Assembly (NCBI GenBank): GCA_026419785.1
Contig: JAODTK010005409.1
Location: 62,001-126,000 of the forward strand
Length of the DNA: 64,000 bases
Reading direction: 5' to 3'
Source of the DNA: Sclerodactyla briareus
Taxonomy: Eukaryota; Echinodermata; Holothuroidea; Dendrochirotida; Sclerodactylidae
Position numbers and translations under genes: made by a program. Below are positions 10,661 through 23,700 of this stretch, piece by piece; position 1 is the first letter of the stretch; each line of letters starts with the position of its first letter. The notes beneath the pieces are model-generated. The model was not told where the DNA came from and did not search any database. It saw only the letters and a list, made by a program, of their open reading frames with translations.

Positions 10661-11324
10661 TGGTGTGGCAGGCTCCGCTTCGCTTAGATAAACAAAAAAC
10701 ACAATTCAATAAAAAGTTGGATGCGTTCCCCTCCTAAATTGTAGGCTTCGCCCCGCCACTGAGTACAATAGCAAATAGTTTTGAACAGTGAATGATTTGT
10801 CGTTATTGTCCTGTTTTTCATCTCTTGTGACGCATTTACTCCGTCTAACTCGCTCTTTTATGGGAAAATCGACCATTTATATGCTTGTAATCTGAACATT
10901 CAGTTCTGTTTTGACAAATTCTTAGGTCAGTAGGTATTGCGAAATTACTTTCATCCATCGAATCCAGGTATTAGTAACCACGTTTGAGGTTCGGAATGAA
11001 AGCTATTTACAACGAGTGTGTCTGCTGGCGGCCTCGTCGCAATCGGGTAGTGTGTTTGGTATAGAGTGTTGGTAGTCGTGAAGTCGCTCGTTGGTAAGTT
11101 GTTGTGGAAGCTGTCGCCTTCGGCATATTCTAAGTGAACTTTGTTACAAAGAATATTATGAAAATGACACTTTCTGAATGCAACGAGAGTTCTCATCGTT
11201 ATTCATGACGAGAAGATTTTTCATTTTACTTAGTGGAGTCATCCGTGCTACGTATAATTATTGATAGCTAAAAGTTTTCCAGTTAGCGTCGATGGCCAGT
11301 AGGGATCGTTGACCCACGGACGAT
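10661..11324 (+). repeat. ~670-bp tandem duplication, unit 2
   Basis: Head-to-tail second copy of 9981-10660, ending GTTGACCCACGGACGATT. Differences from unit 1 are mainly indels rather than substitutions, the pattern expected from uncorrected long-read errors. Confidence 0.9.
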
Positions 11325-12129
11325 TCGCGTAAGAGGTTAAACCCCCAGTCAACCCAGCAATCCGAGGAGTTACACGATACTAGTACCCATAGTATAGTAT
11401 GACGCCATCTCGGTTATTATTTTGCTACAGAAGTCTTCGTATCTATCCATTATCCCCAAAAAGAAACACACATGAAATGACCCAGTAGGTTTGGGTGGTT
11501 GTTGTGTTAGCATTGGCCGGAGATATTCCGTGATCATCAAACTGAGTAGGGGCAAAGGTATTCACCTCATCAGGCGCGGATCCAGAGCGGGGGCGCACCC
11601 CGGCAGCGCGCCCCCCCCCACCTAAGGAAAAATCTCGAGAGGATTTTTTTTTTTTTTTTTGACGGCGCTGAGCTGTTGGAGTTAAAGTTGACACAAGCCC
11701 ATCTGCCATCGGTTCCCACAGTCAGAAGAAAGAGAAGCAACACGCTGACGATGAGTTGCATGTTAGTTATTCGTAGCCTCCTCAAAAAGCTATGGTATTC
11801 TAGGCACGGCGAACTCTACTATTATTTACGGGACGAGTGCGCTGTTCAGTGATTATAAGATATGCGACGACATGTGGTGATTTCCCACGTTAGAGCAGAG
11901 CAACGCGCTTTGAATGTTTGTGAGGCGAACGAACACAACATCTCTGTGAAGACTGGAAAGAAACATTTCCGGTCGGCAGTTTGTAGCCATGGGCTTCAAC
12001 AGGTGGGGGCGGGGGGGACATGTCCCCCCACTCCTCAAAACAGGGGGGGGGATATCATTATCTTTGACCCCCCCTCCACTTCTCCGGACAGTAATAAAAT
12101 AATCGGCACATTTGCCCGATTTTGGATCA
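11325..12129. other. Presumed intron with G/C-run repeat pieces
   Basis: Poly(C) near 11610-11619, poly(T) at 11645-11660 and poly(G) near 12011-12050 belong to dispersed repeats. No gene recognised; short ORFs here cross the homopolymers. Confidence 0.4.
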
Positions 12130-12610
12130 CTCTTAACTGATTCAAGTTTTGTCTAACCAAACAAAATCGCGTTGGAAATTCTTAAGTCCCTAATCCAGGT
12201 GAGACCCCCTGTTTCATACTGAATTCTCGAATTTTAAATAGAGATAGCCAAAAGTGACAATAATTTGTTTTGGGCGCAATGTCGTTTTTATCCGGAAGTT
12301 GTAGGGCTAATATGCGATAGTAATCTCGATAATTTTGTTTACTCGAATAGTTTCAGGAGCCTTGCTGGAAGACTGACCCCCCCCTTTGCTGAGATGGAAC
12401 AAATTGTGGAAAATCGGGGGAAGGAAAAAAGCAAAGTTGAAAAAAATGCGGTAATTTTTTTTTGCAGACTTTTGTTCGATAGAAAGAAGGCCGGAAAAAC
12501 AGCAAATTTTGGTCGCGATTCGCGCGCGCCGGCGTTCCCGATGACTGACTTGTAAAATTCGGGTACAACTGTTTCTGCTCCCCGATTGGAAAATGGTTCC
12601 CGTACGCCTA
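12130..12610 (+). repeat. Dispersed repeat R1, copy a
   Basis: Shares an ordered series of blocks with 20170-20730 (inverted) and 25690-26110: TGTCTAACCAA...TCGCGTTGGAAA, AAGTCC(A)CTAAT(T)CC, TCGAATTTTAA, AGCCAAAAGTG, ATATGCGAT, ...ATTTCAGGAGCC-like, then GGAAAAAGCAAAGTTGAAAA and a GC palindrome (TCGCGCGCG), then GACTTGTAAAATTC. A poly(C) run (12377-12383) sits at the same relative place as the G-run in copy b. No ORF with a domain. Confidence 0.75.
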
Positions 12611-14833
12611 TGCCTTTCCTTCGATCCCACCAGGGAATGTTTCAGTAGGACCCCTGTATAATACGGCAAACAAAGCCAGAGTAGAAAAGGTAAGGAAAAA
12701 AAACCATGTGTGAATTCGGTGTAATCATCTTAGTATGACACATGACATTTTTGGTGTGTCTTCTTTTACTCACATCACACATGTAGAGGGGTGCTATTGA
12801 GCCTGCAAGTGCCATTTCCGTCGATAGGGAGGGTATAAGAATCTGAATTTTCGCGCTACGCTTCGCGCCAAAGTGGTGGCGCTTCGCTTAGATGGTCATT
12901 GCATCGATTGGCCCCCCCCCCCCATTTTCTAAAACGGATCGACGCCCTGATTTTGTAGCTACATTGCATTGGTCCGTGCCGCCGTGGTAATGGCCACGAG
13001 GGGATCCTTCAGTCGTAGATAGACCTACTGTTACGGTTTATTGACCAGGTTCTCAACGGATTTACCGTTACATGCACGACATGGGTTAGGTCCGGGTCCT
13101 GTACTCGATTCACATCACGAAATTCATTACCCCACCCCCTCTGGAAGAAAGAAATCTGATCTATGCTGTCAAGAAATGTGCTATAAGGTGCCCACACTCA
13201 ATTTGACTTACCATGGGGGGGAGAAAGGGAGGAGAGAGAGAAACATCTGGCAGTTGGAGGGATCGTGTTGTCGTATATACATACACCAAAATTGACAAAA
13301 TCTAACTTTTTCGGATTTCTCTAAGAATCCCCATTCTACAAACCACAGGATCTGAACAACTCAGTAGAAAGTTTCAGCTTGATCAGGCGTTTCGGGCAAG
13401 ATTCTGGGCTAATCCGATGTTGGCGAGAAACATTTCTCAAATCTTTCTCAAAATGACCCATATTTACGCCACACCAAAACAATATAGTGCATGTACCCCC
13501 ACCCCCTCCCCAGAAGTCGAACCATGTCAATTTAGCCTGATCTGGGCAATTGATGGTGTGCTCGTTGTGTGCAACTGGTAGACCTCTCGTGACTCAGTCA
13601 CCTTCAAATTCAAGTCAAAACAATTGTCATTTCATCTAACGATTGCGATTATGGAAAGACTCGAATTCCTACGCGCAGCTGGAAAACATTCGGAAGGACT
13701 TTGTCCATCACGGCACCAAAAATGTGTTGTATATTTGGGATCACACTTGCAAAATGTCGTTAGTACTACGTTGTGAAGTGTGTTAAATCCAGGAGCTAAT
13801 CTTAATGGACCCCCACCCCCAGGTGTTCCTCCAAAATCCGTGAAACAATCATTTCATACTTTTTTGGTTTCTTTGGTTATGCTTTTCTCAACAAAATACA
13901 CGGGAAATGCCGTTTCCGGCCCATCTGGGAGGTCTATCAGACCAGAAATTTTCGGGGGCGCTCCGCGCCACCTCCTGGTGGCGCTCCGCTTAGATGGTTC
14001 ACCATGATGAATATCATATGCAGGGGCCCCACACACTCCCAGGCCTCGCACCACCCCCCATTGGCCACTTCTAAAAAATCTCTGGCTATTAGGCCACTGA
14101 TCAGATTACGTGCGTTCAAATCAAATAAACAGTTCAGTAATCAGTGGAATTGAAACCCAACCCCCCCCCCCCCCTCCCCGATTTTTTAATGGCTTCGCGC
14201 CTACTGCGCTCCCAGATCTTCTCCCAATATATTATTATGTTGATCAGTTTTTGCGCCCCTCTTAACTGAAAATCTGGATCCGCCCCTAGCACATAGTAGT
14301 GAGACACATACGCTGAAAATTCTCATTCCTCATTAGTCAACGGGTAGTGTCACTAGTATGTATGTATATGACCATGGTAGCTTTTCGAATAGTTATCGAG
14401 CATTTGGGGCGAGTGAGCCTGACAATATTTTTCCTTCTCAAATCTAGTTTGAATCCCACGGGTTCAGAAAGCTAAGTCGGCTCTAAGCTCAATCAAGGAC
14501 CCTGGCCCGATTGATTGTGGATGGGCACCGGCATCTAACTCGCCTCTTCTTCTCGACTAGTGCTCAGATGATTATCGAGGCAGGCGGGGTGGCTGGGCGG
14601 GGTACCGCAATCCATCTATTCCCGGGACCGCCATTACACGTCCCCAGCGCGAGAACTTTCCAGCTACAGCCCGACAGACGAAGACCGTATTGAAATATCC
14701 CGTGAACAAACACCACGAACCACACAAGTCCACTGAGTCACAGCTGGGGGACCATGAAGTGAAGACCAAGACCTCGCCCATCGCAGCTACAAGAACAGAC
14801 CAAGAGGGGAAATAAAAAAACGATCTGTGACTG
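12611..14833. other. Presumed intron with more G/C-run repeats
   Basis: Copies of the GGCGCT(T/C)CGCTTAGATGGT phrase occur at 12880-12905 and 13980-14000, the first followed by poly(C) and AAAACGGATCGACGCC, a combination also seen near 26.1 kb. Poly(C) at 14161-14174. A B-box-like element and ACCTCTCGTG...GTGAC phrase near 13580-13610 recurs near 22140-22175 and may be a SINE trace. No gene recognised. Confidence 0.4.
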
Positions 14834-14895
14834 CTGGAAATCGAACCCGGTATGTTTGCTTGCGAAACGCCACTGATGCCACCTGCGATTTCCCA
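14834..14895 (-). repeat. tRNA-like sequence (SINE head or tRNA pseudogene)
   Basis: On the minus strand a box A-like GGTGGCATCAGTGG is followed about 35 bp later by box B-like GGGTTCGATTTCC, the spacing of a Pol III type 2 promoter. The ends GCTGGGAAA and TTTCCAGC could pair as an acceptor-like stem, but the T-stem does not pair well. I read it as a tRNA-derived SINE head or pseudogene rather than a working tRNA. Confidence 0.45.
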
Positions 14896-15399
14896 GCTCT
14901 AATTTGTGTGAACGTCTGGTTTTGGAAATATGTCAGGTGAAATGGTCACGGGCGTCAAATCAATCGGGAGAAGAGGGGCAGGTGGTCCTCAATTCTGGAA
15001 AGTAGTCTCATTGATGACTGTGCCACCTGTCTGTCCTCGAGAAAGTTTTGGGTGGTAACATCCTTCATGAGGGAAATACCACCAGGTATACCAGTACTGA
15101 ACAAAGAATATGGGCAGGGTCACGTTGATTAGGTCTAATAAAGTCGAGGCCTGTCAAAGAGTTATACCCAACTTGAACTTATACTCACTCACGATTCAGA
15201 TCTAACAACACTTTTAATCAATTACTCTACAAGTGCTGGTTGGAGTGCTGCACTGCCACTTTCTGAATGAGTACGAAGCCCAACAATTATACAGAGAAAC
15301 GTTTTTGTCCATGATTCCGGGGTCCTTGGAGCTGAATCCGATGAGCCCGAGTAATGAGCCTTCGAAATACCGTACTTTGTTCATAGTACATAGTACATA

Positions 15400-15432
15400 G
15401 CCTGGTAGCGTGGGCTCGAACCCACAATCACT
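15400..15432 (-). repeat. B-box-like tRNA-derived trace
   Basis: The minus strand contains TTGTGGGTTCGAGCCCACGC, a perfectly pairing T-arm-like stem-loop with a B-box core. The rest of a tRNA cloverleaf is not evident. It lies just upstream of the LINE starting near 15.5 kb. Confidence 0.35.
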
Positions 15433-15499
15433 GGATCCGACATCGCAATCGATTTGACCACCACCGTACGTGCAATCCTTGCGGGATACAAGCACATGG

Positions 15500-17045
15500 T
15501 GTGATGATAAGCGTGGATCGAATTGAGGTAGCCCGGAGTATTACACATTTATTGAACAGTATCGATGCCAGTGTATTTTCATCGTGTTGGAAAGCCGCAT
15601 AGATCATTCCAATTTTCAAAGGTGGGTCCAAGCTCGAAGTTCCAACTATCGACCCATCACTATATTGCCCATCTTCCCAAAATATCGGAGAAGCACACGT
15701 TCATATAGCACTAAGCCAATCTTTAAATAAGTTTAACCTTCTACGTGTTGCTCGATCTGGTTTCAGAGAGAAGCATTCATGCGAAACGCTTTATTGAAGA
15801 TTGTAAACCAATGGATGGAATACATTTACTAGGATCTATCTTCTTAGATCTCCGTAAGGCATTTGATTTTGTGAATCACGAGATATTAGTATCAAAGTTA
15901 CGTATCTACGGTTTCTCTGATGAAACAATGAAGGGTTCACTTCATTGATTCATTAACCAACCGATTTCAGTGTACCACTATAAATGGTGTATGTTTTATA
16001 CCCGGAGGCGTGTAGTATGTGGTTGTACCACAAGGAAGTATACTTGGACCGCTTCTGTTTCTAATTTATATAAATGATATGGATTTGACCTTGAAACACT
16101 GTTCTGCAGATATGTACGCTGATTACACAACATTTTACGTTTTTTGTAAATCCAACTCACCGATTCACGAATTTAATGTAAAATTGCAGGAGGATGATGA
16201 TAGAATCAGTGATGGTGTGTATTAAATAAGATGGTGATTAACACGGATAGACGGATAACGTTGTTGAATGGGTCAACACAGCGCCTAGCGTCAATTACGG
16301 ACAATGCAAATTAAACTAACTGTAATCACTCCCCGGGTGCTACTCTTCAGCAGTTGACATGAAAATTAGTAGGTGTGGATTGATGACCTTTCGTAGATTA
16401 TTGTAGCGTAGTACGGGGCACATGCAACAACTGAGATTTTGCAACAAATTATTACGTTTACAAAAAGCTCAGCCCGTATCATTCCCAAATGTAGACTTTG
16501 AAAGTGTCTCACGAGCGTTTGTGATATTAATTGGCAACCTCTAGACATTCAAATTACGTATTAAACACGGCTTCTCATTATGTACAAGTCTCTGAATGGT
16601 ATGGCACCTAATTACTTATTGACGAGTGTTTCAACTATACCGCAACGTACCGATCATAGGTTACGACAACTACCAGAATTATCTATACACACAAGGTGAA
16701 AGACTGAGTAAACAGGCGTGATTTTCTACACTGCCGTTACGGAGTGGAATTATTCTAACCCTTAGAATGCAAGTATGCTAATTCGTTGCCAATCTTTATT
16801 AACACGTTTAGTTTACAATTTATGCTCTCCTTAATAAGTTTCACGGTCATTTGTCGCGTTTTCTTTCATTTCATTGTTTCGACCATTACTTACCAGTGTC
16901 TATTTTACTGATCCTCTTCATATGCATATTTTTTTTCAATTGTTTTTATCGTTTTGTGCGTACAGTGTTTGTCATTAGGGCCTCGAGGAAGACCACTACA
17001 TGCTAAACGAGCAACCCATTGCAGTTTTGCTTGTTCCAATGAATT
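15500..17045 (+). mobile_element. CR1/jockey-group LINE, reverse transcriptase to 3' end
   Basis: RT motifs appear in order on the plus strand: IIPIF(K)GG (~15604), the palm block SIFLDLRKAFDFVNHEILVS (~15837-15896), VPQGSILGPLLFLIYINDMD (~16024-16083), and a degenerate catalytic box reading MYADYTTFYVF where (F)ADD is expected (~16109). Then comes the C-terminal NWQPLDI (~16530), LYKSLNGMAPNYLL-like (~16580) and RLRQLPELSIHTR-like (~16660) region. Frame changes occur near 15.95 and 16.23 kb and later. The 3' UTR carries AGGGCCTCGAGGAAGACCAC near 16978, a phrase typical of such LINEs. 5'-truncated and inactive as written: the second catalytic Asp is replaced by Tyr. Confidence 0.8.
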
Positions 17046-20000
17046 AATTTTAACTCGCAACAAGAGTTAAATATTATTTCAGTGGCGCCCCGCCCCGGGT
17101 GGGGGGCAAAATGGGGGCGCGGCCCCCCCATCAGATATGATCGAAGAATAATTTTAGATGAAAATGCATTTGAGCCATGTTTGTTTGTAGGGGTGGGGTG
17201 AGGTCGTTCCAACGGTGGTCCCCGTCGGTCAAAGATTTCTGTGGTCATTAATCGGTTTACCATTTGAAAATAGATCTGGCAACACACAACAATAACTATC
17301 TCAAGAAAGACAGTTATTGTGTCAATGGTCGCCATCGAATGCGATAAAATGTGAAAATTTTCGCGCTTCGCGCGTGTCTATAGCGTGGAATTTTGTCCCG
17401 TCGCTTTCCCATCTCCACACACTCCTATGGAACTTTCTACCATCATTGGCTCCCTAACGAATAATATCTTGAGGTCAAATACTGAAATTATACCACTTCT
17501 CACTTGCCTTGAACACGAAGTCCACCCGCTTTTGATTACTGAACCCAGTCCGTTAGCCTCGGTCCGTTTCCTTCCTCTACCACGCGCGATTTGGGACTGC
17601 ATCTGCGCTATATGCTTCGTTGTTTTCGTTTTTCTGTAACCGCTACTCTGACGTCATATCCTTTTTGGGGGGACAGTAGAGCTCAAGATAGCTAATGTCC
17701 CAATTTGCTGGTGAGATCCTGGTTGTTTTCCAGATGTGCCGGCAAACCCCGAACAAATTGGCGCGCTTCGCTCGCACTGGTGAACATTAGTTGTGGAGCA
17801 CAAATTAATTAATATTCTGGCCAAAAATCTGGGCCACGAAAAGATTCGAGGTCTGAAAAATGTTAAAATTTCCACCGCTTACAGAATTTGTGATCACCCC
17901 AAAATGCGCAGATTTGAAGCTTGGTATATACATCCTAAAACGTTCGGGAGAGGTCATTTCCGGGCTATCTGGGCCTTAAGCAACCACAACTTTGTACGCT
18001 CCGCGCCAGACCACTGTTGGCGCTCCGCTTAGTTTTTTTTGTGCCCCCCGCTACATTCTGTGCCCCCCCCCCTTGTGCCACCCAGTGGAGAAGTCTGTAC
18101 GCACTGATAGGGGAGAGATATTTTTATAACGGTTGTTAGTTGCGCTATATTACCTCAAACCATAGGTCATCCCGAAGTCATTGGATCTTGAAATACACGT
18201 CCAGTATTGACTATTTCAGTTTTGTGAAGGCATTCCATGTCGTCAACAGTCAGTCAAGCTGATGTTCAATTGTAGGCCAACTCGGGAAGAGGGCCACGAA
18301 TTACGCTTCATAGCTTAGATGGCGCTTGTGATGTATTTCACATCTTAATTCCATTCAAACTGCAAAATTAACAGAGTACATGTTTATCAATTGTAGGCTA
18401 CTTGGAACGTTACCCTTCCTCCTTTTGGGTAACTGGCTCCCTAGTTTGACTCTCATTTCGCCAATATAACAATACCAAGAGTGATGCAATGATGACCGTA
18501 AATAGCCCCATATTGCATCTAAGGGACGCTTAAACATAAAAAATTCCCAGAGGGGAGGGGAAACCCACCCTCCCCTTGGACCCCTTCCCCATATTGGTCT
18601 CCAAGACAGATTGGTCCAAAACTAATATGCCCCCCAATCATGGCCCTGGCAACGCCCCTGATTATTTCAATCATTTCTAATCGCTTTCGTCCACCGATTG
18701 CTCATGCGCTTTTACTGATATCAAATTCAATTATCATGACAGCCAAACCGCACTTTCTACACTTTCCGATAACGTGTCGAACGTAAATGCTAGGAAGATA
18801 GGAATTGAGGCACTAATTTTTTTCTTCATTGAGTTTGTGGTCCAACATACCTCGCAGGCTGATAACGACAGGTTATCTATTCAGATTAGTACAACCCCAG
18901 TGTCCTTCAGGACAGAACATCCGTCTCTCAATACTTCCATCCTCCTCATTGACTCAAATGAATTCCCCAAACCCCAGATTATCCTCGACGATCCCCCGAC
19001 TTATTCACGGATAATGTCGGCATTCATATATGTTGTTTTTTCACGTGATTTGTCACTTTGCAGGTTGACATTAGGCCACGAACAACCCAGGCGGAGTCGC
19101 ACTAGTTATCTCTTCACGGAGAGTGGATCTGGTAAGACCAGACTATCGATCGAATCACGTCCCTTCTTCCTGTTGTCCGAGCCATTTTCCTGACGGTCGA
19201 TTCACGCTCTATATCTCTCGCCGTCCCTGGTTCTACGTAATTAACCTAATTGTCTTTTTCGGTGCTGCTTCCGCTCGGCGTTCGCGTTCTTCATTCTCCA
19301 GAGTCTGGTGAGATTGGTCAGTCTCGCGTGACCACCTCTCTCTTTGTTGGTCTCTCACCCCCTGGTATTAACGCCAGCCCTCTGCGTCGTCATGGAACTA
19401 TCCTAGCGTTGTAGTTTCTCCTCCCTTCCTCCTCCTCCTCCTCCCTGCCTCCTGCCCCACACCTCACCTCTGTCCCCCCAGGTAGCAGTTATAAGTATTT
19501 CTAAAAGTCGTGACAATTGTGGACAACTGATTTTTGGCCAATTTCAGCTAGTAGCCACAATAACTCAACCCCACCTGGGATCCACGAGCTCTTACTTGGT
19601 TGTGGGTTACCCCATCTATTACATTATCCCTATCCTTTTGTGGTCGGATCCAAGTAATCTGAAGCCAGCAGAGGTAACAGTCTGAAACCATCGTGGTTGG
19701 CAAACCTACTCGTATCTTTTGTGAATACATTCACCAAGATAATTTTCTTTGAACGAACACAACCATTTGATGGTTGCGTGGAAACGAAGGTTTCTCGACA
19801 GCTGAGAGACCTGCATGGCTACACAGGGGCGTCGGAGGTTAGAAAAGTGGGGGGGGGACACATACATGCAAAATGCCATCTAAGCGTGCAGCGCCACCAA
19901 CGGTTTGGCGCGGAGCCGTACGCGGGAAAATTCAGATTTTCATACCCTCCAGATCGAGGAAACGCGCCACTTGCCGGCTCATAACATCCATCTACAGGTG

Positions 20001-20169
20001 TGATTTGAGTAAAAAGACATGAAGGGACAAAAAAGTTGTCATTGTGCATACTAATTGATCACCGAGAGTATCCCACATGGTATTTTTTTTTATACCTTGG
20101 CCTACTCTGCTTTGTTGCGTGGACCCATGGGTTTACCGAACGGTTCTTTGGGGGAAGGAAGGGAAAAGC
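17046..20169. other. Presumed intron, repeats and one weak exon candidate
   Basis: Contains G/C-run repeat pieces (17085-17130, 17345-17375 with TTTTCGCGCTTCGCGCG, 17760-17780, 18000-18075) and a CCT-rich stretch near 19430-19450. The plus-strand frames at 17385-17639 and 18774-19193 have no domain I recognise. A splice-bounded candidate at 19064 is listed separately. Confidence 0.35.
19064..19131 (+). CDS. Candidate small exon, unidentified
   Basis: Acceptor TTTGTCACTTTGCAG precedes 68 bp with one useful frame, LTLGHEQPRRSRTSYLFTES, ending at a strong donor TCTG|GTAAGA. Splice sites are good but the peptide matches nothing I know, and it is not an obvious receptor segment although it lies between receptor exons on the same strand. 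Could be chance. Confidence 0.22.
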
Positions 20170-20730
20170 TATAGGCGGACGGGATCACTCCAATTTGGGA
20201 ACAGAAAAATTGTACCGCCTAAAATTTGACAAGTCGGTCATGGAAAACGATCGGCCGCGCGCGGAGCGCGCGAAAAAAGAAAAATGCATCATGTTCCGGG
20301 CATTTAGTCGAAAAGACTCAAAAAATTCAGGCTTTTTTCACTTTGCTTTTTCCATCCTCAAATTTTCCACGAAGTTTTAGCCCGAATTTTTTAATCTCAG
20401 AAAAAAAAAATGGGGGGGGGGGGTGGGGGGGCAGTATGCCCCAAGGGCTTCTGAAATTAATGAGTGACGAAATGATTCGAAGCATACATCGCATATTTAG
20501 CCTACAACGCCTGGAAGGAAAAGCCATTGCGCGCGAAACACTTGGAAAATTATGCACTTTTGGCTATTCGATTAAAATTCGAGAAATCGGTAGATGAAGC
20601 TATGGTCACCTCCACGGCCCTGGTCGGGTCCAGATCTTCACCAGGGGTTACACGGAATTAGTGGACTTAAGACAATTTTCCAACGCGATTAGTTGTTGGT
20701 TAGACAAAAATTGAAATAGTTTAGAGTGAT
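20170..20730 (-). repeat. Dispersed repeat R1, copy b (inverted)
   Basis: Reverse complement aligns block by block with copy a (12130-12610), including TAACCAACAACTAATCGCGT, TCGAATTTTAATCGAATAGC, AATATGCGATGT and the palindrome GCGCGCTCCGCGCGCGG near 20252-20270. A poly(G) run occupies 20411-20430. The plus-strand frames across it are incidental. Confidence 0.75.
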
Positions 20731-23700
20731 ACAAAATCAGGCATGTGCCTATTATTTTTGATTACGGTCAGGAAAAGTGGGGGGGACAAACGATTGATAT
20801 CCCCCCACTTTTGAAAGTGGGGGGGGGGACAGGCCCCCCGTCCCCCACCTGTTGACGGCCAATGTGGCTACATCATTTGTGAAACACACAGACGCAATGA
20901 ATGAAAACAATGAGAATGGTACTACAAGCATACACAACTGCTAGAAAATCCCAAACGTTGCCCAGGATCGCGCGAAATCTACGCTGCAATTCTGGACATT
21001 ACCTACTGCCATTACCTACTACTGGAGTTGGCGACGTAGAGATGTAGATGGGGAATGGATTACACCATTGGAACATCATCATATAGCATGTAGTTAGGGA
21101 AATTGCTCTTCCAAGGAAGGAATTACCTGGAAACTAAGAGATAATATGTGTAGGCCACCCCCCCCTCACTTCCCACCCCCTCACTTCAAGAGTGGGGGGA
21201 TTTTAGGGTAAAATCATACAACGGTATACTTACACCAGGATCGAACGTTTTACCAAAAGCCCACCAACCAATGCCAAGAACAGGCAAACAATATAAAATA
21301 GACAGCCGGGCTTGGACACCTACCAATGATGAGTGTTAAATAGTTGGCCTAAAGGCCTAGCCTAACCTAGAGAAATAAATTGAATGTTCTAGAAGTGTTA
21401 TATCTGGCAATTGGCCTCATAATATGTAAGAAATACTGATACAACAGTTGGTATATTCTCTGCTTGGCCTAACAGTAGATTCTCTTGATGTAGCACTGCA
21501 GGTCTGCAATTGCTGGCTGGCCAAGATTGGAAGTGACCAGTGCTGAACAGCTGTATAATACACAGCTCCACATATCAAAATCTTGACCCATTAACATTGT
21601 AAAGATCAAATTAAAATAAGGAATATTATTTGGGGAGTATACAAGAAATCCTTTGTTGTGGTTGTAGAAGCCAGGAGTCATTTTAAGAAAATTGAAAAAA
21701 ATCGTAGAAACTGCTTTTAGCCAATTTTAGCTTGTGGAATACAATAAATTGAACTCACCTGGATGGATGGGTATGTGGTTTCCCCGTGAGAGGAAGTACA
21801 TGCTACTATTGGATTTGTGGAATCATGTCAAGGTAAGTGAGGTCCTTGCAGAGGTTCAACGTCTTATAACCTTGTGGACACGATAAGTCTAAAGCTCTTG
21901 GTACTGTCGAGCTGAAGTTTGGTGTTCATCATCCACTATCCCATTTAGTCTCGATCAGGTCATAGCTTATTAGGAATGAGTCAAGGCACCACTAAGCATT
22001 CTGATTCCTGGTTACACGATCTTCCCTTCATGTCCCCAAAAGAACATTTGACGACACTAAAAACAATACAGAACGATACCAAACCTCATTCGGACCGACG
22101 CATTCCTGAGTTTTCGTGTTAACGAGATTGTAGCCTTTTTACCTCTCGTGGCTTTAGGTGACTTGGTTCGAACCAGCTCAACAAATGAGGGATAATGTTA
22201 CTTAATGTTACCACACACACATCATTAGATATTCAGTCCCTTGAACGTGACACGGAACTAGCCGATCGGTTCGATTCGCTGACATGAAAATCGAGATGCT
22301 TTTCCCAGTGGATATCTCCTTGGACCATGGGCGTCGATTCCTGGGGGGGACAGGGGACCACGTCCCCTGCACCCCCCCCCCCCCACTTTTCGAAGTGGGG
22401 GGACATCATATCAAAGTCCCCCCCCCCCCCCCCCCCACAAACACAATGTTTGAATCCTCGTGAGACGAAAGTACATGTCCGTTTTTACACGTATCCGTTA
22501 AGAGGCTGTGTGGGCTGAAAAATATTGAGAAAGCAGCCCTCACAAAGACCACAGTTGTCTTTATTCCGAACCCGGATGTCCAAAATTTCCGCCGCGCTGC
22601 GCGCGGCAGACGAACATGGACTGTTGGCTTCTATAGGTCGTGAGCGATGCATTTTGAAGGCATATATGGCCGATATCTGAAGCTATTATGCACTTTTTCT
22701 CACTCAGAAACATAAAGTGAGACTATTCTATTTGTTGTTTTTCAGTGAACAAAGGTTGGATTCACAATAAATGTCATTGATTATAACACCGAAGCGGCGC
22801 GTTGGCATACGAGGGGATGAGGAGTCAGACTGCTCAAACACACATTTTGGAAAGTAAAAGCAAGTTTGCAGATCGTGGGGAACAACCGCTCGGGCAAAGA
22901 TAGGCACAATTCGGGCATACAAACCTGCCAAGTGGATAAATGGCCCACAATTGTCAGCAGATGCCGATTCTGCTTGTCGAAAGCCGGAGGATTGAGCAAA
23001 AATTGGGTCAATCTTGTACAAGTTGGACGTTGTTGTGATTTTATCGCTGTCCAGGAAATAGGCAAAAACTTCGTCCGTTTCGGGTCCTGATGGTGTGTTT
23101 CGCTGTCAGTACGTAGACACGTCACGATAGCGATGAATGTCCGTGAAAAATCTTTGAGTTCAAATTTTTGTAATTCTGGGACTATATTTTACAAAAGCTT
23201 CCTAGGCATCGCATTCTAGCCAGCTGAAGGGAATCGGGGGGGGGGGGGATTTGTTGTCAAAAAAGCGATGCACTTTAATTTGAACAATATATATCTTGCA
23301 CTTCAATTTAAAACAGAAACAGTCCGTGGCCCATGATCCGGAACGAGACAGCAAACAATTGTTGAGCGCGTCGAGTATTCCCTACATTTTAATGCTCTAT
23401 ATAGAATGAATGTGATGTTAACAAAACCCGGGGAAGAAATGTATAATTCTAGCCACGGATGAGTATTTTTTTAAGTATTTTTTAAATAATTAGGACTATA
23501 CCAGGAAAACCGTGCGAAATTAGCACCTTTCGACTTGTGTGTGTTCTACCTTCATGAATTGCCAACAAATTCAGAAAAAATTTGTGATATTCAGTCAAAG
23601 GTTTCCGTCGAAAGAAAAACGGGTACGATGCCTACGAGGCGAAACGAAAATTATAACCTGGGTTCTCTAGAAATGGGCTAACGGTCTGACTTCCAGGCTT

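Noticed and set aside
14834..14895. Functional tRNA gene
   Set aside because: Box A and B are present but the T-stem does not pair and no Pol III terminator is obvious; better explained as SINE or pseudogene.
18774..19193. 139-codon plus-strand ORF
   Set aside because: No recognisable domain; a second frame is open over the same DNA and a better splice-bounded reading (19064-19131) uses a different structure.
22728..23125. Overlapping 97- and 114-codon minus-strand ORFs
   Set aside because: Two frames open over the same DNA, no domain, no splice or promoter context; noted only as a curiosity.
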